Assembly: GCA_033557465.1 (NCBI GenBank)
Contig: CM066032.1
Coordinates: 60,486,955-60,550,954, forward strand
Direction of reading: 5' to 3'
Source of the DNA: Ichthyophis bannanicus
Lineage: Eukaryota; Chordata; Amphibia; Gymnophiona; Ichthyophiidae
DNA: 64,000 bases
Position 1 is the stretch's first letter; each line of letters begins with the position of its first letter. The notes beneath the pieces were generated by a model. It saw only the letters and a program-made list of their open reading frames with translations. It had not been told where the DNA came from and ran no database searches. The position numbers and the translations under genes were made by a program. This document shows, in pieces, positions 19,740 through 31,390 of this stretch.

Positions 19740-21840
19740 GGAGGATATATTACAACTGTTTGATAAAGTGAAGATTAGCAAATCATCTCGACCAGATGGT
19801 ATACATCCGAGGGTGTTGAAAGAACTGAAATATGAGATTACAGACCTACTATAAGTAATCTGTGAACTATCATTAAAATCATCTGTAGAGAATGGCCAAT
19901 GTAATGCCAATTTTTAAAAAAGGTTACAGTGGTGATCTGAGAAACTACAGGCTGGTGAGCCTGACGTCAGTACCAAGCAAAATGGTAGAAACCATTATAA
20001 AGAATAAAATTAATGAACATGTAGATAGCCATGATTTAATGGGAGAAAGCCAACATGGATTTAGCCAAGGTAAGTCTTGTCTTACTAATCTGTTATATTT
20101 TTTTGAAGGTATGAACAAACAGGTAGACAAAGGTGAGATGGTTGATGTGGAGCCTGATGCAGAACGGGGCAGGTCCGGCCCATCCGGACGTCCAAAACCT
20201 GGACGGGCCGGATGTGCATCCGATTCTGCACCCGCCTGAAGCCTGTCGTTTCCACTGGAGCAGAATCGGGTGCAACAGGCCTGGACGGGTAGGACGTGCC
20301 CCGATTCAGGCCCACTGCACATTCGCTTCCCTACCCAACTAAGCCTCCCATGGCCCGTGCATGGAGCCCGATGCCATGGCATCCCATTGCCATGCACCAG
20401 GATGCCAAGCAGGAGCCCCGATTGCCCGCAGGCTTTTTCAAGTTTCTTTATCCCTGCTGCCCGGCCCCCAAAACGGCCTGCCAAGGCTGGGTTCAGGCTG
20501 CAGGGGACCCCACGTGCTCCTTACCGGTTCTGGGGGGTCTGCTGGTGCTGATTCCTGTCCTTGGGGGACTTATTCCACAGAGCCACCTCCATCCTGTCCA
20601 TTCTCCTCCCTGTCACTGCCCCCCTTCTGCCCCCATCCAGAGCTCCCCGCACAGCGGCCCTGTAAGTATGGTGAGCTTTGGACAAGGAATCGGGTCCCGG
20701 CAAAAAGAGTGGGGTTGGACGTCCACCCTGTATGTCTGACCCTGCCATTCAGGACTCTGAATGCTGGCTGTAGTGTATCTGGATTTTCAGAAAGCCTTTG
20801 ACAAGGTCCCTCATGAGAGACTCTTGGCAAAATTAAAAAGTCATGGGATCAGAGGCAGTGTAGTATCGTTGATCAGGAACTGGTTAAAAGACAGAAAGCA
20901 GAGAATAGGGCTAAATGGCCAATTTTCCCAATGGAGAAAGGTGAATAGTGGAGTACCCCAGGGATCTGTGCTGGATCCGCTGCTTTTTAACATATTCATA
21001 AATGACCTGGAAATAGAAGTAACAAATGAGGTGATCAAATTTACAGATGACACAAAATTATTCAAAGTTGTTAAAATGCTAGAGGATTGTGAAAAATTGC
21101 AAGAGGACCTTGAAAAATTGGAAGACTGGACGTCCAAATGGGAGATGAAATTTAATGTGGACAAGTGCAAAATTATGCACCTAGGAAAGAACAACCCAAA
21201 CTATGGTTACATGATGCAAGGTACCACCTTAGAAACCCCCACCTAGGAAAAGGATTTAGGCGTCATCATAGATAATACATTGAAACCATCTGCCCAGTGT
21301 GCAGCGGCAGCCAAGAAAGCAGATAGAATGCTAGGAATCATAAGGAAAGGAATGGAGAATAAAACAAAGGATATTATAATGCCTCTGTATCGTTCCATGG
21401 TGCAACCGCACCTTGAATATTATGGGCAATTCTGGTTGCCATATCTTAAAAAGAATATAGCTGAATTAGAAAAGGTACAAAAGAAGAGCGACAAAAATGA
21501 CAAAGGGAAGGAAGGATACCCTTTTGAGGAGAGGCTTAAAAGGCTGGGCTCCAACTTGGAAAAGAAACGACTGACGGGATATATGATAGAGCTCTATAAA
21601 TTAATGAATGAAGTGGAACAGGTAAATGCAGATTGGTTGTTTATGCCATCAAAAAGTTGAAAGACTAGAGGACACGCAATGAAGCTATACTGCAAACCAT
21701 TTAAGACTAATAAGAGAAAATATTTTTTTACTCAATGTGTAATCAAATGCTGGAATTTGTTACTGGAGGATGTAGTAAAAACTGTTAGTGTAACTGGGTT
21801 TAAAAAAGGTTTGGACAAGTTCCTGGAGGAAAAGTCCATA
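19740..21840 (+). pseudogene. CR1 reverse transcriptase, split and mutated
   Basis: RT blocks NYRLVSLTSVPSKMVETIIK, GESQHGFSQGKSCLTNLLYF (to about 20143), and then, after the inserted element, [38 protein letters not shown] and KFTDDTKLF. The usual FADD is TDD here (Ala to Thr), and several stops follow (e.g. near 21245 and 21658). Confidence 0.82.
20143..20765. mobile_element. Non-coding insertion with TIR-like ends, unknown family
   Basis: It interrupts the CR1 RT between GTTGATGT and GTAGTGTATCTGG, which are adjacent in the copy at 56850. The left end reads CCTGATGCAGAACGGGGCAG, then ...GGACGTCCAAAACC; the reverse complement of the right end reads CCTGAATGGCAGGGTC, then ...GGACGTCCAACC, so the ends are imperfect inverted repeats. 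A homologous element occurs at 48886-49545 inside an L2. No transposase is encoded. Confidence 0.6.
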
Positions 21841-22014
21841 ATTCATTATTAAAGAGGACCCGGGAAATCCACTGCTTAACCCAGGACGAGCACTGTGGAA
21901 CTTGCCAGATATTTGTGGCCTAGATTGGCCACTGCTGCAAACAGGATACTGGGCTTGATGGACCTTGGTCTGACCCAGTAAGGCATTTCTTACATTCTTA
22001 TATTCTTATGAGTG

Positions 22015-22340
22015 AGTTTTTGCTCCACAGAGCTTGAAATCTAGCCTACCTGGGTCATTTTGACACCAGTTTTCAAAGTGATTTCCGTGGTGAAAAGCAT
22101 TTTACCTGACTTAATGAGCTGTCTGGAATCTGCCCACCCTCAATGCAGATAAAAGTTTCACAACACTCATACTTTTCCAGGAAAAATCTATTGACAGAAA
22201 ACAGATGGTGCAAGTGACCCCCACGTACTCTGTACACACAACAACTTTCAAACCCAACATACACACACACATACACACACACACACTTTTCCATGGAGAA
22301 TTAGTGCAAACCCCATGAGTAAAAAGGTGAATGTGATCCG
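22015..22340. other. Intron, (CA)n only
   Basis: Apart from a (CA)n microsatellite at about 22255-22290, nothing is recognised. Confidence 0.5.
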
Positions 22341-22344
22341 AACC

Positions 22345-24340
22345 CCAATCTAATCTAATCTAATCTAGGTTTATATACCGGCATGCTCCCAGACCCAACA
22401 GTTCAGTGCCATTAACACACAAAAAAAAGCACGAAACGTTTCAGAACTGAAGTTTGTTAGTTATTGAACAGCCAAGATTTTAGACTCTTACGAAAGCATA
22501 AGGAGTCAGAGTATATTTCATCTCTCTTGGTAACTGTGGCCTTTACACGAAGGAAACAAAGCTCTAGCAGCCTGTAAATGTTTAGAATTAGTTGCTAAAT
22601 TTGAGATCAAAAGTATGGTGAGCTATTAGGGCACATAGTCATTTAAAAATGTATAAAGAATCATGTAAAATTTAAATTTAGCCTGATTCAAAACCCTAAG
22701 CCGATGTAATTCATGAAACAGGGGAGTCAATGGGGTGTATCTACAAGATAACATAATAAATACGTTGAGGCGTAGTGTTATGACAGAGCTGCAGACATTT
22801 CATCTGCCTCTGTGAGCTGCTCAAAAATAAAAGATTTCCATTGTCCAAGTAAGCAAGAATGGTACCAATGAACTAAAAGCCAAAAGTGAATTACAGAGAA
22901 AAGGTCTGATTCCATGTAATTGATGCAATCTGCAAAAGGGCCTTGCTACGACAGAACTAATATGAGCCTCGAAAGATAAATTTTCATTCAGTAAAACTCC
23001 GAGAACACAGAGTACTGGATCAAAGAATAGATTTAATCGTTTTGATGCCTCAACTAAAGAGCTGGGCAGTGGTTTCGCCTTATTAAAACACAGAGCCTTT
23101 GTTTTAGATGAGTTTACCTGTAATCACAAAGTTCTCACCCACCTCTGAAGTAGCTGTATGGTATGACTAATTTTTGAATAAAAGTCACTTGACGGTGATG
23201 TCAGTGTTAGAAGAACAGACATATCATCTGCATAAGTATATAACTTAAGTTTGTTTCGAGAAAGAAACCAACCTAATGTTATCAACAGAACATTAAAGAG
23301 TGCTGGGGAGAGCAAGGAGCCCTGTGGAACACCACAAAGGCATTCCACCCCCCTGAACAAGCCCCTCCAATCCTGGCCTGATATGACCTGTTCTTTAAAA
23401 AAAACCCAGAAAAACATTAATATATGAACCCTGAAATCTAAAGATGATCCAAAAGGGCCAACATAATGTCATGGTCGGCCAAATCAAAGGCTGCGGTGAG
23501 ATCAAACTATTGGGCTAGCTGTCCAGCTACTATGGCGTCTAATACTTTAACCATCAATGGAATATTCGCGATAGAATGAAAGTTCACTACATCTGCTAGA
23601 CTTGCTTTTTTTCATCTTTGAGAATCGGGGTAAGAATAATATTCCCCAGTTCCCAAGGATATATGCCCTGTACCAATAATTCTGTACTAATCCAGAAAAA
23701 CCAGGCATGAAAATCAGGAGGAGCAGCCCAATAGAAATTATTTTGGCAAGGGTCCGCTGGTGAGTATTTCTTAGAATACTTTTGAAAAAGACTGCCTACT
23801 TCCTTCGCTGTAGGTGGAAAAAGTTCCGACCATGAGCGATTTACAGGAAAAGGACCAGCATGAGTTTCCTGTGAAATTATTCTAAGAAAGTCATCAAAAC
23901 GCACGTCATTTATGAGTAAATTAGTACATAAATTACTAATCTTTTGTTGCAAAACATATGCAAAATGTTGGGCTTTCAAGGATAGATCAGGCTTTAAGTT
24001 GACTTTATCCCTTAAGAGGGATATGGCCACTCCAAACAGTGTTTTAGATTGCAAGAGTGACGATGAGATCTCTCATAATATTGTTTCCTTGCCTGGCGAA
24101 CCTTGGCCTTACATAGTTTATATTTACCTTCCATTTATATTTGTCTAAAGCACGGTGTGATTTTCTCCATTTAAACTGCAGGGCTCTATACTCCCTCCTA
24201 GATGTGCCTGCTTTAGGATCCTTGAAGAAACAGAATACCCCTTTCCCAGTTTTAGGTTTATGGCGCCATTCTAAGCTTCTCAGCGGGTGTAATGTAATCT
24301 GGAACTGGCACCTGGTTCCCAGTGAATGAATTTGCACCCC
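22345..24340 (-). mobile_element. L2-type LINE remnant with (GATTA)-type tail
   Basis: The 3' end (minus) has CGGTATATAAACCTAGATTA followed by repeats of GATTA. The minus frame at 23124-23417 reads GVPQGSLLSPALFNVLL and YTYADDMSVLL (catalytic YADD). Another at 23596-24054 includes WELGNIILTPILKDE from the RT start. Frameshifts separate them. Its family differs from the intact L2 at 11257. Confidence 0.75.
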
Positions 24341-24354
24341 CTCCCCCCACTGCT

Positions 24355-24460
24355 ATTACTTCTGAGCTAGATTGTAAGCTCCGATGAGCAGGAACCGTGT
24401 CTTACATCACTATGTACAGCGCTTCGTACGCCTTGTAGGGCTATATAAATGATTAGGAGG
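24355..24460 (+). mobile_element. Short L2-type 3' tail
   Basis: AGATTGTAAGCTCCGATGAG...CCTTGTAGGGCTATATAAAT then GATTAGGAGG, the same end as at 34960 and, inverted, at 35092 and 53325. Confidence 0.65.
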
Positions 24461-24564
24461 AACAGTGGTAACAGTAGGCTTGAGATCTCAAGATGGGCCT
24501 TGATAACTAGGTTAATGCCTTTGGTTTGTATGGCCAGGGAGCCGCGGGTGGGCCTGATACTTAC

Positions 24565-24703
24565 CGATGAAGGGAAAGGATGCTGGGAAGATCAGATACA
24601 TGCCGTTGCTGTATGTGGTAAAGATGATGGCGAAATACACGGCCAAACTACCCCAAATGAAGAACTGGTTGACGGCTGTCCAGTATGCCGTGTCCAGGCT
24701 GAT
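24565..24703 (-). CDS. ATP8B: ATP8B exon K: TM9
   Basis: A 139-bp exon reading ISLDTAYWTAVNQFFIWGSL, AVYFAIIFTTYSNGMYLIFP and ASFPFIG. LDTxYWT and FIWGSLAVYF are ATP8B landmarks spanning the end of TM8 and TM9. The acceptor is CCCTGTAG and the donor gtaagt. It ends one base into a Gly codon completed by exon L. A 21-kb intron follows, mostly filled by repeats. Confidence 0.94.
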
Positions 24704-26600
24704 CTACAGGGAAGAAAGAGAGGCAGAGAGTCTACCATTACTGGGGAAAACCAGCTTCAGTCCTTTTTACCATTAAGACATTTCCATTTCAGATCCAAAC
24801 TGGAAGAGTTTTAGACTGCACTGAGGATCTGCACTGTGGTTGAGCTTTAGTCAAGAAAGCTGTGAGTCCATGACTCAGTGATATGTGAGTCCAGTGCAGG
24901 TTTTCTAATTCTCACTAATCAGCAGACAGCACTACAATGGAAAGTTAGAAAGCCAGGACTGGATTACTTCCAGCTGAACAGATTATCACTCTTGGTTTGT
25001 TTTGGCCTGGGGTGTTTAATATCCTGCCACTTGATCTCACAGAGTGATGTAATGACTATTGCCAAAACAGGAGGATTAAACTAAATTTGAGATCCTTATG
25101 TAACACAGAGTGGGGGGGGGGGGGGGGGTGGGTGGTTGCGAACTGCAAGCTTGGTTTAATGTTTATTGCCCAGAATAATGTGATGCGAGGGTCTGCAAGG
25201 GAAGTACTAATTCCAGCTCTGTCACTACTCACTGTGTGACCTGGGAAGAAATCATTTTCCCTCTCTGAGGCTGCGTTCCCACTGACTCTTCGTGACACCG
25301 GGACAGGTCACTTTGGGGTAATTTTATAAGGGACTTGAACATCAAGTGAACTCATAAAACTGTCTGTGAGTAGATGCAGAGAAATCGTGTAAATACAAGC
25401 AAAGACATTTGAGGGGGGGTGAAGGAGACGCAAAACGGGAGTGGGGTTGACACTTAGGGGAGGTGATTTTAAAATGGGAACTGTGGTTCCGCGTGCATAG
25501 GGGTAGCAGATCTTTCCGCGGCTCCCTTATAAAGTCACCATTATAATGTGCATACTTCCTAAAATATATTACATATATGCCTATTCTTACCAGAACATGC
25601 GTGCGCGCGTACACACATACACACACACTGGAGTACCTCCTGTCCCTGGCTACGTATGAGCCTAGATCCGTGTCCTATTAACAGTGATCCTCATGGGACA
25701 AACTTCACAGCTTTTCCTGCAAGTCAGCAGCTGTTTACCCATGAGAAACGCTCTGGCGAGCGCCTCCCAGCCCCTCTGTGAGGAGAAGGGCTCAGCATAT
25801 CATTAATGTTAAGAACACTTGAATGCGTCCACTTTCCAGTCTCTCAATTTTCCCCTTCTGGATTTAATCCCTCCTCGGATCTCTCCACCTTTCTCTGCCT
25901 CTTGGAAGCCCCAGTTCCATCCCCGTCACTCATGCTCTCTTCACCTCCAGTTCTTTTTTCAGCTTCTCAGTCTCCTTTTTACCTCTCCATTGCCATCCCA
26001 TTCAAGACCTGTCCCCTTTCAGGGTCATTCCAGAAGCCAGGGATATTTGTGTGGCAAAAATGTCTACAAACGTATTCTGGTACACGGCGCTCACACACGT
26101 TTATCTCACTTACACGGGGATGTCCGCATAGTTTTGCTCCAGTTTCCACTTTATGCCTTCAGGTGTTCTTAACGTTAATGATCTGTCGCGTCTTATGTGA
26201 ACAACCTTAAGCCATATGCCATATCCTTAAAACTGTTCTCTCTCTCTCTCTCCTTCCTGATGAAAATGTAATGTTTTAAGCCCTTCATAGATTTGTTTCA
26301 TTTTTTTGTTATATGTTTTTAGGTGCTTTTAACACTATTGATTTATTTGGGTTTTGTGCGAATAGGTGAGTGTCTGCTTATTTTATAGAGTTGGCGGTTA
26401 TGCATGACTACCATGGTTAGACATTCAGCTTTTGCCCTGCATTTACTTTCACTTTTTGAATTTTCTGAAATTTAAGTAACTCTTTAAAATGTTAAATCAG
26501 GGCGCACATCTTAATATTCTATCTTGACACCACTCCAATGGTTCTCATTATTTAGCCTGTACAGTTACTTTATTATGATTTATGACCTTTGTTGGTGTCT
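24704..26600. other. Intron, mostly unrecognised
   Basis: A poly-G run at about 25109-25128 and a CA/CG-rich microsatellite near 25595-25630. Two open frames at 25806-26210 have no recognisable motif and are probably chance. No exon seen. Confidence 0.5.
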
Positions 26601-26604
26601 TTCT

Positions 26605-26880
26605 TAGAAACATAGAAACATGACGGCAGAAAAAGACCACATGGCCTATCTAGTCTGCTCTTCCATATCACCCACTACAACAGTCCCCTTTTTTCCTTTA
26701 GGGAGCATCTGTGCTTGTCCCATGCTTTTTTGAATTTAGATATTGTCCTCATCCCTACCACCTCCACTGGGAGACTATTCCATACATCTATCACACTTTC
26801 CGTAAAGAAATATTTCCGCATATTACTCCTGAGTCTATCCCCTTTCTTAAGGCTATAGAATGCACCCTGTTCTGAGTGGT
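26605..26880 (-). mobile_element. CR1 3' end (second subfamily)
   Basis: The reverse complement of the end at 47040-47285: AAACATAGAAACATGACGGC at the 3' tip, and frames matching WKYFFTERVVDPWNSLP and EVVEMRTV. It is 5'-truncated. Confidence 0.75.
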
Positions 26881-26957
26881 GTCTGGGCTAGCTTTTACTT
26901 ATGGTTTTACCTTTGCTTTTATTGTTTTATTTATTCATTTAACAAGTTTTACATGTA

Positions 26958-27719
26958 CAGTCAAACCTCGGTTTTCGTATGCCCTGGTTTTCGTACGATT
27001 CGGTTTTCGTTGACTTTTTTCATCAAGATTTTGTTCCGGTTTTCGTACGTTGTCTCGGTTTTCGTACAGTTGAAAATGGAGCACCATCTTGTGGCCAGAA
27101 GTGGGATTTTCTTTATTTTGATTTTCTTGCTGATTGACTGTCTTCCATATTTATTGGCGCTTCTCTTTTACAAGGCAGGCTGGAGCCCCGATTGTGCAGA
27201 CGGCCAAGATGGCTGTTCCCGCCTCCGCTTCTGGTGGTGATTGCTCGATCCCTGGAGGGGAGAGCAGCTGGAGCTGTCTGGAGTGTGTCCCTCTCCCAGC
27301 GCCCGATGGCGCTTCTCTTTTACAAGGCAGGCTGGAGCCCCAATTGGGCAGCCGGCCAAGATGGCTGTTCCCACCTCCGCTGCTGGTGGTGATTGCTCGA
27401 TCCCCGGAGGGGAGGGCAGCTGGAGCTGGCTGGAGTGCGTCCCATATGCCAACAAAAGTCTTCAATAAAGGTAAAAGTGATGTTACATGCTCATTTATCC
27501 ATTTCATTAGTCATTTATATGTATTTCTCATTGTTTTCTGTATGTAAAAATATAGTTATTCTCTATAAAATGTATTTTTTGTCAATATTTTTGGGTGTCT
27601 GGAACGGATTAATTGAATTTACATTATTTCTTATGGGAAATCTTGCTTCGGTTTTAGTCCGTTTCGGTTTTAGTCAGACTTTTTTGAACGGATTAATCAT
27701 GAAAACCGAGGTTTGACTG
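26958..27719. mobile_element. Tc1/mariner-superfamily MITE with internal minisatellite
   Basis: The ends are inverted repeats (CAGTCAAACCTCGGTTTTCG left, complement of AAAACCGAGGTTTGACTG right) flanked by TA on both sides (26956-26957 and 27720-27721), the hallmark of Tc1/mariner insertion. Repeated GGTTTTCGTACG words occupy the left subterminal part and CGGTTTTAGTC words the right. The 762-bp element encodes no transposase. Confidence 0.88.
27156..27442 (+). repeat. Two copies of a 152-bp unit inside the MITE
   Basis: GGCGCTTCTCTTTTACAAGG starts at 27156 and 27308, a 152-bp period; the second copy ends near 27442. The unit resembles the 130-bp unit at 15751: both have a CTCxTTTTxCA stretch, then CCCCxATTGGGCAGC, then a TGGTGxxGxxTGCTCxATCCC stretch. 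Confidence 0.75.
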
Positions 27720-28598
27720 TATATTTATTATTTACTATGTAATTGTGTTATTATTTATCTTAGAGGTCACAGTCCCTGAAGAAGGCTTCCCGGCCGAAAC
27801 ACGTCGGGTTGACCTCATAGTTCCCAAATAAAAGTGTCCTACATCCATGGCGGTTTGTTGTCCTGCTTTCTTTGCTGCATCTGTAGAGACTTCTACATAG
27901 ACATCCCCAGAATAGCATCTTGGAACACGGATCTCTAACAGCATAAAGGTAAAAGGAGGAGGTTGGTCAGGGTTCAAATCCCTGTGTGGGTCTTTGTAAT
28001 CTTAGACTAGTCACTTAACTCTTCATCTTCTCTATACTCTCTGGATGTTTTAAGGCCAACACAAGCATTTTCCTGATGCCTATTCGTGCCTGCAGCAGGT
28101 CTAAACGTGGACATCCCCATTGTTCCTGAAATCAAACGGAGATGTGTAACTCTATAGCACCTCCCTGGACACGCCTCCAGAATGCCCCCTTGCCTTCCTG
28201 GACATCCCTGCACTGGAGATGTCAATAAACATTGCTTGTGAAATGACTGCGGCGACGTCTCCGTGATTTTCCTGTCCACGTGCATGTCTTCAGACGTCCT
28301 ACATCATGACTAAGCCTTTGGAAAGCACCAGGAAAATGCTATATGACAGAGTAGCTTTGTTTTCAGTAAGGAACTCTTCAATAAGAGCTTCCCATGTCAC
28401 TCCAGGTTTTCAGGAGCTTCTGCATGAGAAATTTCCAGAGGGAATGATGCCCTTTGGTGGTTGAGCCTTTCCTCTTATTAATATCCTGGTGGGTTTTGAG
28501 CATTAGACCAGGCTAGAAAGCCCGAATGCCTCCCACTGGGACCCTATTTGCCAAGAGAAGCCCCTCCCCCCTCCCAGGGAGATTAGTAGAGTGGAAAT

Positions 28599-29296
28599 AG
28601 AGGCACAGTTGTTGTTGTTAAGTGCCGTCGAGTCGGAGTCGACTCATGGCGACCCTCTGGATAGCTATCCTAAATTGTGTTCAGTCTTCAGTCAGGCGGC
28701 TCATTGTTGACAGACTGGTACCCGTAGCTGCTGTTATTGTTTCGATCCATCTCATTGCTGGCCTTCCTCTTTTGCGTTGACCTTCTATCTTGCCAAGCAT
28801 GATGTCTTTCTCTAATGATCTCTCTCTCCGCATGATGTGTCCAAAGTATGAAAGTCGAAGTCTTGTCATCTGAGCTTCTAAAGAAAGCTTAGGTTTGATC
28901 TCCTCTAGTACAGACTGGTTTGTTCTTCGGGCAGTCCATGGTATACACAGTATTCGCCGCCAGTACCATAATTCAAAGGCATCAATTTTCTTCCTGTCTA
29001 TCTTTTTCACTGTCCAGCTTTCACATCCATATGATGTTATTGAAAATACCATGGCTTGAACAAGTCGAATCTTTGTATGGAGAGAGACATGGGTATACCA
29101 GAACACCTGATCGTTCTCTTGCACAATCTGTACATTGATCAAGAAGCAACAGTTCGAACAGAACAAGGAGAAACAGAATGGTTTAAAATAAGCAAAGGTG
29201 TAAGACAAGGCTGCATCCTTTCCCCCTACCTGTTTAATTTATATGCAGAACAAATCATCAGAGAAGCAGGATTGTATGAAGACAACAGAGGCACAG
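28599..29296 (-). mobile_element. Twin-primed RTE LINE insertion next to exon J
   Basis: The 10-bp duplication AGAGGCACAG flanks it (28599-28608 and 29287-29296). The 3' part is on the minus strand: YGCESWTVKKIDRKKIDAFE, LSYFGHIMRRERSLEKDIML, GKRGRP-like block, and the end CGACTCGACGGCACTTAACA with (AAC)n. The 5' part (29089-29283) is inverted to the plus strand: MGIPEHLIVLLHNLYIDQEA and GVRQGCILSPYLFNLYAEQI. An inverted 5' segment with an internal deletion is the classic result of twin priming. The target site lies in the intron 13 bases after the exon J donor. Confidence 0.88.
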
Positions 29297-29299
29297 TAC

Positions 29300-29545
29300 C
29301 TGAACCGATACGACCAGGAGTAAGCAGGTCTGGGCCATCAGAGCAAAGGACTGGTAGTCAGAAATGGCTTTGCCATCATCCCTCACTGTGTCGTACAGGG
29401 CACCATATGGGATGAAGAAGAGAATGAGGGAGCTATAGATGCCATGGAACGTACACTTTACAAACTCCTTCTTGTTGAAGTAGCGATTCATCTGACCCGG
29501 TTCATAGAGCAGTGGGTACTCCATACTCCAGTTGTCATCCACATC
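29300..29545 (-). CDS. ATP8B: ATP8B exon J: TM7-TM8
   Basis: A 246-bp phase 0-0 exon of 82 codons. It starts DVDDNWSMEYPLLYEPGQMN, continues through RYFNKKEFVKCTFHGIYSSL and ILFFIPYGALYDTVRDDG, and ends LLLVVSVQ. The PxLYxPGQ block and TM7/TM8 are standard ATP8B features. The donor is the weak gtactg. An RTE retrotransposon insertion begins 13 intron bases after the exon end, and its target-site duplication forms intron positions +4 to +13. Confidence 0.94.
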
Positions 29546-29813
29546 CTAAGGAGAAAACAAAGAGGGAAGAAATGGAGGTGGCCTGCTGACTGACACCACA
29601 GCTAAGGGAAAACATGGATTTCTCAACCAAACGGCCCCTCCGGTAACCAGGAGCTTTGTGCCATCAGGAACAGGCTAAGCCCTACTGCATGCATGGACTT
29701 CGGGTTCCAGTGTCCCTGGGAAGAGCAGTACTTCCATTCTGCAGTGACATAGGACCAGCTGTATCCCAGTGCCGACCCAAGGCTTCCTCTTCCCTTTTCC
29801 CACAGGATAGAAG

Positions 29814-30314
29814 CAGGGGGTGTCAAACTTCAGTTCTAGAAGGCCAAAAAACAGTCAGGTTTTCAGGATATCCCTAATGAATATGCATGGGAGGAGTGGT
29901 CTAGTGGTTAGGACAGGTACTTCAGGCCGGAGGGCCGGGGGTTCAAGTCCCATCTGGGGACAGCAATCTCAGGCCGGAGGGACTGGGGTTTCTAGTCCTA
30001 TAGGCACTCCTTGTGGTCTTGGGCAAGCCACTTAACCCTCCATTGCCCATGTTCCCTGTAAGTATTAGCGTATGTGTCTCATACCCCCTCGTGTTAAATG
30101 TAACCCCCAATTGACCACTTTGATCCGGTGAAAAGCGGGATATAAATACAGCTAAATAAATAATAATAAAATAATAATAAATAATGATACACTGTATATT
30201 TGCATGTACTGCCCCATTGTATGCAAATATACAGTATCTTATGAATATTCATGAGGTGCATTCTTCAAACCATGCTGGTTTGTGTTCCTTCGAGACTGGA
30301 GTTTGACACCCCTG
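29814..30314. mobile_element. TIR MITE split by a SINE
   Basis: The left end GGGGTGTCAAACTTCAGTTC and the complement of the right end (GGGGTGTCAAACTCCAGTCT) form terminal inverted repeats of about 25 bp. The inside is AT-rich with TATGCAAATATACAGTAT words. No clear target duplication. A SINE at 29890-30190 interrupts it. Confidence 0.72.
29890..30190 (+). mobile_element. tRNA-derived SINE, full-length type
   Basis: The head has a box A-like TGGTCTAGTGGTTAGGA and box B GGTTCAAGTCCC (RNA polymerase III promoter). The body has GGGACAGCAATCTCAGGCCG, then CTTGTGGTCTTGGGCAAGCC; the tail is ACCACTTTGATCC...AAAAGCGGGATATAAATA with (AAT)n. The head, body and L2-type tail match the copy at 38808. Confidence 0.85.
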
Positions 30315-30319
30315 CCCTA

Positions 30320-31130
30320 GGCTTTTATGGCCTCATTTCTTCATTTTGTATGTCAAGGGAATTCACAGAAATGGAACCCAATATGAGGAAGGGTGACACA
30401 TTTGGTGACCATCTTTGATTCTCACAGAAACAGGGTACCTTATTTGCCCTCCTAATTTACAATGCAATTATTATGCATTGGCTCACCATTACTCCCTCCT
30501 ACACAGACTAAGTATTTCAATAACCCTTCTTACCTAAGAGGTCAGGATGCAGCTCTCCAATAAGCTACTTACTGTGCCTCTCTGAGGACAGCCACTAGGT
30601 GTCCCTGTGGGAGCAATACATGGTTCAGTACTCCCAACCCTTGCAGCCTGGCCTCCTGTATTCCGGAGCATACTGCGCACTGGGATCATTCCTACCCACT
30701 TTGTTTGAAAAAGAGGCAGAACACAACTGAGTTCAAATTCTGCTCCTCTCCAGATGATACTTGAGGTGAACATTACAGTACCTTAGCAGGTGACTCTCTT
30801 GCCCTTATTCTTTCCAAACCAATGGAAGTTGGAAAGGACTATACAAAAGGAGTTGAGAATGTCTGTCTGTCTTGGGGCAAAATAGTTCTCCAAAAATGTA
30901 CCAAAACAGGATGAAATTTGACATTGGGAAAAACTAGTGAAAAGACAGATTGAGTTAAAAAATGGGCCAGATTAGACCGTGGGTTGCAGAGATATAAGCT
31001 CCTCAAAAAATGGCCCAGTGCAGTGAAGTTCCAGCTTCTGTAGCATAGACACTTAGATACCATGAAACATGGCAGTTAGGGAATTTATTCATAGAATTGC
31101 TCCTTTCAAACTGCCTTTCCTCATTCTCTG
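30320..31130. other. Intron, no recognisable feature
   Basis: No exon, RNA gene or clear transposon recognised. Confidence 0.45.
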
Positions 31131-31139
31131 CTTTTCCCC

Positions 31140-31390
31140 ACCCTCACTTATCCCCAGCCACAAAACTACCACTCCCAGCAACTATTCCACCTCTCAAACC
31201 TACACCCCTGCAACTACTCTCATCCCCCTCAATTGCTCTCACCCCCCAAAACTGTCCCTGCCCCCTGCAACAGCTCCCATCCCCAACACTACACCCCGTA
31301 ACTATCCCACCTTTCATAACTGCTCCCACCCCCAAAACTACCCCCGTAACTACTCCCACTCCTCAACTATCCCACCTGATCGCCCCTCTC
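31140..31390. repeat. C/A-rich degenerate tandem repeat
   Basis: Loose 22-28 bp units of the type CCCCCAAAACTACCCCCGTA, ACTACTCCCACC. It yields stop-free frames on both strands that are not genes. Confidence 0.7.

Larger units (their letters stand above)
17230..22010 (+). mobile_element. Old CR1 LINE (+) with two later insertions
   Basis: The order is as in CR1: ORF1 remnant (17330-18060), endonuclease (18430-19090), RT (19740-21640), and the 3' end TGGGCTTGATGGACCTTGGT...TTCTTATATTCTTATG at 21950-22010. A 5'-truncated CR1 tail (about 18285-18427) sits inside it and a TIR-like element (about 20143-20765) splits the RT. Stops and frameshifts are frequent. Confidence 0.85.

Noticed and set aside
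25806..26210. 134-codon open frame
   Set aside because: Low-complexity Ser/Pro/Phe composition, overlapping open frame in another phase, no known motif and no splice context.
29890..29960. Possible tRNA gene (box A and box B present)
   Set aside because: The head lacks a full cloverleaf and continues into a SINE body with an L2-type tail; a second copy lies at 38808.
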